Source: Clostridiales bacterium
GTDB lineage: Bacteria; Bacillota; Clostridia; Lachnospirales; WQUN01
Reading direction: 5' to 3'
NCBI GenBank assembly: GCA_031289625.1
Contig: JAITPB010000082.1
Location: 1-5,115, forward strand
Length of the DNA stretch: 5,115 nucleotides
Below are positions 1-5,115 of the stretch, one piece after another. How positions within the stretch are numbered: the stretch's first letter is position 1; each line of letters starts with the position of its first letter. Below the pieces are notes generated by a model that was given only the letters and a program-made list of their open reading frames with translations, made no database searches and was not told the origin of the DNA. Both the position numbers and the translations under genes were made by a program.

Positions 1-16
1 GTGGGGTTTTCTCTCA

Positions 17-425
17 CTAATACACGTAACATTGCTCGGTCGCTCCACAGTCCTGTTTTCTGATGTCAGTATCCGAAGATTGGTGTTCCGGATCGAGGTT
101 TTCTTCATTTTCCACAAATTCCGATATGATGCTGATAACAATGTTGTTATTAAAAACAATTTTCGCTTCCAGAATATAATGATAGTAATCAGCGGTTGAA
201 CTCCTCTGTCATTTTTCTCATGCTTGCCAGCATAAAAATCGCGGATAAAATACGTATAAGCAAAATGACAGAAATATTATAGGTAATATAGGATTGATTT
301 CGAGGATCTTTTACATTTCGAAGCTTTGTCAGCAACTCCGGGAAAAAATGATTGATCGTCTTTTTTAGCTCGCGGGCTAAATTTTTTTCTTCACGCATTT
401 GTCTTTTTTTGTTCTGGTTATTCAT
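17..425 (-). pseudogene. Decayed IS transposase (DDE type), internally deleted and frameshifted
   Basis: Two pieces of one transposase lie head to tail in different frames. The N-terminal piece (425 down to a TGA at 189-191) contains DPRNQSYITY and a hydrophobic ILLIRILSAIFMLASMRK stretch, followed by TEEFNR. This is typical of the N-terminus of an unclassified (ISNCY-like) DDE transposase family common in Firmicutes. The second piece (190 to 17, another frame) reads DYYHYILEAKIVF, then ISIISEFVENEE and KQDC, which resemble the middle of the same family. In intact relatives, as I remember them, about 100 residues containing the first catalytic Asp (DGT region) separate these blocks; here they abut, so both the core and the frame are lost. 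After KQDC the resemblance stops and a TAG follows at 17-19. The start at 425 (MNNQNKKRQ) is chosen by similarity; an in-frame ATG at 488 would add 21 residues lying inside the leader hairpin. Non-functional with good confidence; the exact IS family is uncertain. Confidence 0.85.
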
Positions 426-446
426 GGGCGCTTGCTCATAATAATA

Positions 447-523
447 CCTCCCTTTTGGGTTTGAGAAAAAATTTGTTTGAACAAACATTTTATCTCAAAT
501 TTATCCAAAACGGGAGGTTTTTT
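447..523 (+). terminator. Long imperfect hairpin plus T-run in the IS leader
   Basis: CCTCCC (447-452) pairs with GGGAGG (512-517). The arms extend inward through TTTTGGG/CCAAAAC-like sequence and TTTGAGA (460-466) against TCTCAAA (493-499), with a small bulge around TTTAT on the right arm. Six T residues (518-523) follow on the plus strand, so it looks like an intrinsic terminator for transcription entering the IS remnant region from the left. A small palindrome, TGTTTG-AA-CAAACA (474-487), sits in the loop. Read on the minus strand, the same structure is the transposase leader, and its GGGAGG (complement of 447-452) is the only Shine-Dalgarno-like sequence near the transposase start. I therefore infer it also hides the ribosome site when transcribed from outside, as known for some IS elements. 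The pairing is seen; both functions are inferred. Confidence 0.5.
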
Positions 524-585
524 ATTGCAAAAAATTTTTAATCGTCAGTACTGGGAAATTACTTTTTTGAATTTTCCTTAACCTG

Positions 586-614
586 TTGACAGTGGGTGCC
601 TGGAGAGGATTGAT
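586..614 (+). promoter_or_regulatory. Weak candidate sigma-A type promoter for the MCP gene
   Basis: A perfect TTGACA (586-591) is followed after 17 bases by ATTGAT (609-614), a poor -10 hexamer. It lies about 95 bases upstream of the chosen MCP start and points the right way. No better -35/-10 pair and no flagellar sigma-28 motif (TAAA then GCCGATAA) is visible between 524 and 707. The -10 is poor enough that this is only a candidate. Confidence 0.2.
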
Positions 615-694
615 GGAGATGCGGTAAGAAAAAATCCGGAAATTAGAGATAAATAATCCTGTTTGGGGCAAAATAGTCTTGAGATTCAATTTTT

Positions 695-698
695 AAGG
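695..698 (+). promoter_or_regulatory. Ribosome binding site that decides the MCP start
   Basis: AAGG, within AAGGATGG (695-702), lies nine bases before the ATG at 708. It supports that ATG over the in-frame ATG at 699, which has no such sequence at the right distance, and over the in-frame TTG at 663, which would add fifteen non-membrane residues before TM1. Confidence 0.6.
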
Positions 699-707
699 AT
701 GGTGAAC

Positions 708-3206
708 ATGAATAGCATTAAAACTAAAATTCTTATACCTGTGGCTGCTATACTTCTGATAACAGCCGCCGCGTTGACCATTGCTTCATCATTGCAGTTT
801 AACGGCTATAACAGCCAGCAAAGCCAATCTACCATTGAGATGTGCTCAAACAATATTGAGATTGAATTAGCCGGTTTTCTGGAAAATACCAAAAGAGCGG
901 CTACTTTCCTGTCTAAGGAAAAAGATCTTATTAATGCGGTGTCCAATAGAGACACCCAAGCGATTTATAACTATTTACTTCCTTTAGTTGATATCTTTCA
1001 GATCAACTATTTCACGATAGCCGATTCCGAGGGAAATGTGCTGCTAAGAACCTATGCTCCAGAAAAAATGGGGGATTCCGTAACAAATCAGCAGAACGTC
1101 CAGGATGCTCTCAATGGCAGGATATCATCTTATTATGAATCAGGTACGTCAATTAAGGTTTCAGCCAGGGCGGGCGCGCCTATTTATGACGAGTCAGGCC
1201 AGCTTATAGGCGTTATCTCCGCAGGGTATCGGCTCGACACCGATGATTTCGTAGACGGCCTCAAAACCAGCTTGGGCGTCGAGGCGACTGTCTTTCAGGA
1301 TGCTACGCGGATAAACACCACAATACTTGACAATGGCGAGAGGGCTGTCGGAACTGAACTCACAGACCCTAACGTTATTGATTCCGTCATTAATAAACAC
1401 CAAATCTATAATGGGCGCGCAAAGATCTTCGGGGGAAATTATGTAACGGCTTATATTCCGCTGATTAACGCAGACAACGAAGTATTCGCCATAATATTCG
1501 CGGGTTTCCCCAGAACGGCAATGGAAACCGCGGTCACACAGTTTATTAGCAAGAATATTATGATATGCTTACTTGCCTTAATCGCCGGGTTGGCATTGCT
1601 GCTTGCCATCTCCGGCTCCATCGCTAAGCCTATCCGGCTTTTGGCGGGCGAATTGCGTAATTTAGCTAACGGAAAGCTAATCAGCCCCTTGAATATACGC
1701 TCAAAGGATGAAGTTGGCATATTGGCGCAAAGCGTTATGGAAGTATCTGATAGTGTAAGGGACATAAATGCCGAGGTGGATCAGAAGATTAAGGAATATA
1801 ATAATGGTAACTATTCCATCCAAATCCCCGAAGACAAATTTCAGGGGTGTTATAAAGTTATCGCTGAAAATATCAACAAACTATGCGACGCGATGTCTGC
1901 TGATATATTAAATATACTGAACTGCGTGGATCAGTTCGGAAAGGGTAACTTCCATGCGGATATATCAAAAATGGTTGGTGAAAAGGCTGCTTTCAACACG
2001 ATGATAGATTCCATGCGCAATAACCTGACCAGTGTAAGCGATGAGCTCCAAAGCCTAACGGACGCCGCCATAAACGGACGCTTAAGTGAGAGAACTGACA
2101 GCGAGAGATTTGAGGGAGACTGGAAAGGCCTTATGGATGGCATCAACCGTTTAATGAACGAAATATCCGTACCCTTCGGAGCCATAAGCGAAGCGCTGGA
2201 TGAAATGGCCAAGGGAAAAATGAACGCGCAGATTAGAACAGAAATGCGCGGTGATTACGAAAAGATCAAGCATACTTTCAATGATACCTTGAAAAGTGTT
2301 TCTTCGTATATTAATGAGATTAACGACATATTGGGTGAAATGTCGAACGATAATTACAACCTGAGTATCAGCCGGGAATATATCGGCGATTTTAACAGTA
2401 TAAAAAATTCCTTGAACATGATTATCGGTGTCTTTAACGGTTTATTATCAGATATTGGCAGGTCCAGTGAACATATAAACGAAGGCGCGGCACAAATATC
2501 TCAGTCAAGCATGTCGCTGGCTGCGGGCGCGTCCAGCCAGTCGAATGCCGCAGCCTTATTGGAAGAGTCAATGTACGCCATATCCGAACGTATCAGGAAT
2601 ATCGCCGGAAATTCCAGCAAGGCGGAGAACTTGGCAACAGTAACAAGCGGGAATGCCGCGGAAGGCAAACGCAAGATGAAGGAAATGACCGAAGCCATGG
2701 ACAGGATTGCCGAAGTTTCCCATAACATCGGCGCCACGATGAAAATAATTGACGACATCGCCTACCAGACCAACCTCCTGGCCCTAAACGCCGCAGTCGA
2801 AGCCGCGCGCGCCGGCACGGCGGGGAAGGGGTTCGCCATAGTTGCTGAAGAGGTGCGCAACCTAGCGTCCCGCAGCCAAAGTTCCGCGCAGGAAATAGCC
2901 GGTCTTATAAGCAAGACGGATGAAAGGATCCGTGAGGGTGTAAATATGGCGTCGGAAATGACCGGCATACTTGACAATATAAACGAAGACATCATATCCG
3001 TAACGTCGATTGTTAAAGAGATCGCCTCTGATACCGCTGACCAGGCGGAAGATATCAGCGCAAACAAGGAAAGCATAGCTCAGATGTCGCGGATCGCCGT
3101 TTCCAATTCAGCCGTGTCGCAAGAAGCTGCTACCGCGTCGCAAGAGCTGGCCAGCCAGTCAGATGTATTCAAACAGACTGTCAACAGGTTTAAGATGGCT
3201 TCATAA
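708..3206 (+). CDS. Methyl-accepting chemotaxis protein, double-Cache sensor with poly-HAMP linker
   Basis: A transmembrane chemoreceptor of 832 residues (from ATG 708) that would control the histidine kinase CheA through CheW. Order of parts: TM1 about 8-28; extracytoplasmic sensor about 30-275, resembling a Cache_3-Cache_2 fusion (RAGAPIYDESGQLIGVISAGY at 169-189 region, then DATRINTTI, GERAVGTEL, GNYVTAYIPL and a closing IIFAGFPR); TM2 about 282-303; a classical HAMP (AKPI to DEVGILAQSV, 306-345); five further HAMP-like units to about 585; then the MCP signalling hairpin, with its tip at about 680-722 (IDDIAYQTNLLALNAAVEAA, then GKGFAIVAEEVRNLA). The protein ends VNRFKMAS, without a CheR/CheB-binding pentapeptide. 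The ligand cannot be read from sequence; Cache sensors usually bind small organic molecules such as amino or organic acids. The reading frame is intact. Base composition rises sharply in the signalling tip. The gene stands alone, followed by a hairpin and a shared terminator; no che genes are visible. Confidence 0.95.
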   Translation: MNSIKTKILIPVAAILLITAAALTIASSLQFNGYNSQQSQSTIEMCSNNIEIELAGFLENTKRAATFLSKEKDLINAVSNRDTQAIYNYLLPLVDIFQINYFTIADSEGNVLLRTYAPEKMGDSVTNQQNVQDALNGRISSYYESGTSIKVSARAGAPIYDESGQLIGVISAGYRLDTDDFVDGLKTSLGVEATVFQDATRINTTILDNGERAVGTELTDPNVIDSVINKHQIYNGRAKIFGGNYVTAYIPLINADNEVFAIIFAGFPRTAMETAVTQFISKNIMICLLALIAGLALLLAISGSIAKPIRLLAGELRNLANGKLISPLNIRSKDEVGILAQSVMEVSDSVRDINAEVDQKIKEYNNGNYSIQIPEDKFQGCYKVIAENINKLCDAMSADILNILNCVDQFGKGNFHADISKMVGEKAAFNTMIDSMRNNLTSVSDELQSLTDAAINGRLSERTDSERFEGDWKGLMDGINRLMNEISVPFGAISEALDEMAKGKMNAQIRTEMRGDYEKIKHTFNDTLKSVSSYINEINDILGEMSNDNYNLSISREYIGDFNSIKNSLNMIIGVFNGLLSDIGRSSEHINEGAAQISQSSMSLAAGASSQSNAAALLEESMYAISERIRNIAGNSSKAENLATVTSGNAAEGKRKMKEMTEAMDRIAEVSHNIGATMKIIDDIAYQTNLLALNAAVEAARAGTAGKGFAIVAEEVRNLASRSQSSAQEIAGLISKTDERIREGVNMASEMTGILDNINEDIISVTSIVKEIASDTADQAEDISANKESIAQMSRIAVSNSAVSQEAATASQELASQSDVFKQTVNRFKMAS

Positions 3207-3246
3207 TCTGCCGTATTTTATCCGCCCGCCGGAGGAACTACGTGGA

Positions 3247-3293
3247 ATCGGAACCGCGCGTCGTCGCCGAGAACGACGCGCGGTTCCCCCGAT
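3247..3293. repeat. Strong GC-rich hairpin after the MCP gene
   Basis: A perfect 15-bp inverted repeat, GGAACCGCGCGTCGT (3250-3264) against 3273-3287, has an 8-base loop CGCCGAGA. ATC (3247-3249) and GAT (3291-3293) can extend it past a CCC bulge. It begins about 40 bases after the MCP stop codon. No T-run follows on either strand, so it is not a standard intrinsic terminator. It could protect the MCP mRNA 3' end, act as a REP-like dispersed palindrome, or bind a protein. Its GC content stands out against its flanks. The structure is certain; the role is unknown. Confidence 0.75.
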
Positions 3294-3348
3294 AGGAAGT
3301 TGCGTTGGCAGCGATACACATGGCCATACATTTTTCTGCACACATATT

Positions 3349-3390
3349 AAAAAGCCCCAAAAATGATTTCGATCATTTTCAGGGCTTTTT
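3349..3390. terminator. Bidirectional intrinsic terminator shared by the MCP and aspS genes
   Basis: A 19-bp inverted repeat with two mismatches: AAAAAGCCC (3349-3357) pairs with GGGCTTTTT (3382-3390), and AAAATGAT (3360-3367) pairs with ATCATTTT (3372-3379) around a TTCG loop. The flanking A and T runs give each strand its own U tract, so it can end transcripts from the convergent MCP and aspS genes. It lies 4 bases beyond the aspS stop codon and about 140 bases beyond the MCP stop. Confidence 0.9.
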
Positions 3391-3394
3391 ATAT

Positions 3395-5115
3395 TTATCT
3401 GATTTTAATATGCGCTTCCCTTAACTGCTGTTCCGTCACAACGCCTGGTGCTTTCAGCAGTAAATCCTGGCCGTTGCTGTTCATGGGGAAGGCGATGACC
3501 TCCCGGATGCTCTCCGCGCCGGTCAGCAGCATCAGAGTCCGATCCACCCCCGGCGCCATGCCGGCGTGCGGCGGCGCGCCGTAATGAAACGCCTCAAAGA
3601 GCGCGGAAAATTTTTCTTCTATGTCCCGCCGCGTATAACCAGCGATTTCAAACGCCTTCAGCATCACGTCGGGGCGGTGGTTGCGCACCGCCCCGGAAGA
3701 CAATTCCACTCCGTTGCAGACAATGTCGTACTGATATGCTTTAATCTCCAGTGGGTCTTTCGACTGCAGCGCTTCCATCCCGCCTTGCGGCATGGAAAAC
3801 GGATTGTGCGTAAACTCAATCTGCCCCGTGTCCTCATTGCGCCCGTACATGGGGTAATCGGTGATGAAGCACATCGCAAACTGGTTCTCGCGAATGAGTT
3901 CCAGCCGTCCGCCCAATTCCGTCCGGATCTGTCCGGCCAGTCTGTCTACCGTTTTCGGCGCGTCCGAAATGAAAAACAGCGTGTCGTCTTCTTTCAGGCG
4001 CAGCCGTTCGATCAGTTCCCGTTGCTTTTCGGCGGACAAAAATTTCACGATGGGGCCTTTCAGTTCCATATCCGCCAGAACGGAGATGTAGCCCAGGCCC
4101 TTCATGCCGATGTCCAGCGCGAACGCCAGCATTTTTTCAAAAAATGACTTGGGCTTTGAAGAACACGCGGGCGCAACAATACCGCGCACCGGCTTATTTT
4201 TAAACGGCATGAAGTCCACGGCGGAAAAATAATCCGACAGATCTTCTATCATCAGCGGATTGCGCAAATCCGGTTTGTCCGTGCCATATTTTAACATGCT
4301 TTCGGCGTAAGGGACGCGCGGAAACGGCGGCGCGGTGATTTCTTTCCCTTCCGCGAATGTGCGGAACGTATCGTACAGCACCGTTTCCGTTACGGAAAAA
4401 ACATCTTCCTGGCAGGCGAAAGCCATTTCAAAATCGAGCTGGTAAAACTCGCCAGGCGATCGGTCGGCCCGCGCGTCCTCATCCCGGAAGCACGGCGCGA
4501 TCTGAAAATACTTGTCAAAGCCAGCCGTCATTATGAGCTGCTTAAACTGCTGCGGCGCTTGTGGCAGCGCGTAAAATTTCCCGCGGAATTTGCGGCTGGG
4601 CACTAGATAATCCCGCGCGCCTTCCGGCGAAGAAGAGGTGAGGATGGGCGTTTGTATTTCCAGAAAACCCAGGTCTTGCATTTTTTCCCGCAGAAAGCGG
4701 ATTACTTTGGAACGGAGTACAATTTTTTCATGCATCAGCGGATTGCGGAGATCCAAAAACCGGTAGATCAGCCGCACTTCCTCCCGCGTTTTCAGAGACT
4801 CGCTGATTTCAAAGGGAATGGGGCGGGACGTTTCGCTCAAAATCTCCATGGACGCCGCTTTGACCTCCACGTCCCCCGTGGCAATCTTCGGGTTGACTGT
4901 CTCCGGATCCCGTTCCCGCAGCACGCCTTCTACCGTAATCACATACTCGCGGCCCAGCGCCCGCGCCGCCGCGCCGAAATTCTCCGGCTGGATTACAGCC
5001 TGCGTGACGCCGTAATGATCGCGCAGGTCGATAAACAGCACGCCGCCGTGATCCCGTATGGCGTCTACCCATCCGGCCAGCCTGACCGTCTGATTTATAT
5101 GCTCTTTCCTGAGTT
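3395..5115 (-). CDS. aspS: Aspartyl-tRNA synthetase (class II), N-terminus beyond the window
   Basis: Charges tRNA-Asp with aspartate using ATP, in the cytoplasm. The frame stays open to the right edge (first full codon CTC at 5111-5113; LRKEHINQTVRLAGWVDAIR), so 572 residues are visible and roughly 10-20 are missing compared with the usual length near 590. Parts, numbered from the first visible residue: OB-fold anticodon-binding domain about 1-110; motif 1 region GFLEIQTPILTSSSPEGARD (149-168); ATP-site motif 2 CFRDEDARADRSPGEFYQLD (208-227); bacterial GAD insertion about 290-420; substrate-site block YDIVCNGVELSSGAVRNHRP (462-481); motif 3 GMAPGVDRTLMLL (518-530), which holds the class II arginine. 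The GAD domain marks it as bacterial rather than archaeal/eukaryotic in type. The ELSSGAxRNH and APGxDR wording differs from the usual Firmicute form (ELGGGSIRIH, AFGLDR) and matches what I recall from alphaproteobacteria. The gene is GC-rich compared with the left half of the window. A promoter and any T-box leader would lie outside. The TAA stop (3395-3397) is directly followed by the terminator. Confidence 0.97.
   Translation of the reverse strand, partial: LRKEHINQTVRLAGWVDAIRDHGGVLFIDLRDHYGVTQAVIQPENFGAAARALGREYVITVEGVLRERDPETVNPKIATGDVEVKAASMEILSETSRPIPFEISESLKTREEVRLIYRFLDLRNPLMHEKIVLRSKVIRFLREKMQDLGFLEIQTPILTSSSPEGARDYLVPSRKFRGKFYALPQAPQQFKQLIMTAGFDKYFQIAPCFRDEDARADRSPGEFYQLDFEMAFACQEDVFSVTETVLYDTFRTFAEGKEITAPPFPRVPYAESMLKYGTDKPDLRNPLMIEDLSDYFSAVDFMPFKNKPVRGIVAPACSSKPKSFFEKMLAFALDIGMKGLGYISVLADMELKGPIVKFLSAEKQRELIERLRLKEDDTLFFISDAPKTVDRLAGQIRTELGGRLELIRENQFAMCFITDYPMYGRNEDTGQIEFTHNPFSMPQGGMEALQSKDPLEIKAYQYDIVCNGVELSSGAVRNHRPDVMLKAFEIAGYTRRDIEEKFSALFEAFHYGAPPHAGMAPGVDRTLMLLTGAESIREVIAFPMNSNGQDLLLKAPGVVTEQQLREAHIKIR

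Noticed and set aside
663..707. In-frame TTG at 663 and ATG at 699 as alternative MCP starts
   Set aside because: Neither has a ribosome site at a proper distance. The 708 start has AAGG nine bases upstream and gives a normal short lead into TM1.
524..707. Riboswitch or flagellar sigma-28 promoter upstream of the MCP gene
   Set aside because: No TAAA/GCCGATAA pair and no conserved riboswitch core or paired stems were found on reading; the region is simple AT-rich sequence.
2501..3076. Minus-strand open frames opposite the MCP signalling domain
   Set aside because: Ser/Ala/Leu-rich complements of the MCP coiled coil with no ribosome site or recognisable motif; shadows of the real gene.
3163..3366. 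Plus-strand open frame overlapping the MCP 3' end and the intergenic hairpin
   Set aside because: It starts inside the MCP gene, has no ribosome site, runs through the palindrome and terminator, and resembles no known protein; a chance frame.
3566..4147. 193-codon plus-strand frame opposite aspS
   Set aside because: It lies wholly antisense to the clear aspS frame and is composed of Arg/His/Phe-rich sequence typical of a shadow of a GC-rich gene.
1..5115. CRISPR array, tRNA/rRNA gene, toxin-antitoxin pair or phage-defence genes
   Set aside because: No regular direct repeats with spacers, no tRNA-like cloverleaf or rRNA signature, and no additional small gene pairs; the window is filled by the IS remnant, the MCP gene and aspS.

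Overview
The window holds two complete or near-complete genes and the remains of an insertion sequence. Left to right: (1) a decayed transposase on the minus strand (about 17-425), internally deleted and frameshifted, with a hairpin-bearing leader (447-523); (2) a short AT-rich intergenic stretch; (3) a complete methyl-accepting chemotaxis protein (MCP) gene on the plus strand (708-3206); (4) a 188-bp convergent intergenic region with a strong GC-rich hairpin (3250-3287) and a bidirectional terminator (3349-3390); (5) the aspartyl-tRNA synthetase gene aspS on the minus strand (3395 to beyond the right edge), lacking only its extreme N-terminus in this window.

The organism is a motile, chemotactic bacterium. 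The transposase type, the Cache-type MCP with an AAGG ribosome site, and the moderate, uneven base composition suggest an anaerobic Firmicute (Clostridia/Negativicutes-like). This is an inference. The AspRS carries signature residues (ELSSGAxRNH, GxAPGxDR, RSPGEFYQLD) that I associate best with alphaproteobacterial enzymes, so the taxonomic assignment stays open. Composition changes along the window: AT-rich in the IS remnant and the 5' two thirds of the MCP gene, GC-rich in the MCP signalling tip and in aspS.

The genes do not form an operon. The MCP and aspS converge on a shared terminator, and the IS remnant lies divergently upstream of the MCP, where it may have supplied or disturbed the MCP promoter region. 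The MCP senses an unknown ligand through an extracytoplasmic double-Cache domain and passes the signal through an unusually long chain of about six HAMP-like units to a standard kinase-control hairpin. AspRS is a housekeeping gene.

I see no new multi-gene system here. The points most worth checking are the regular poly-HAMP array, the sharp base-composition step inside the MCP gene, the hairpin that would bury the IS ribosome-binding sequence, and the unusual lineage signature of the AspRS.
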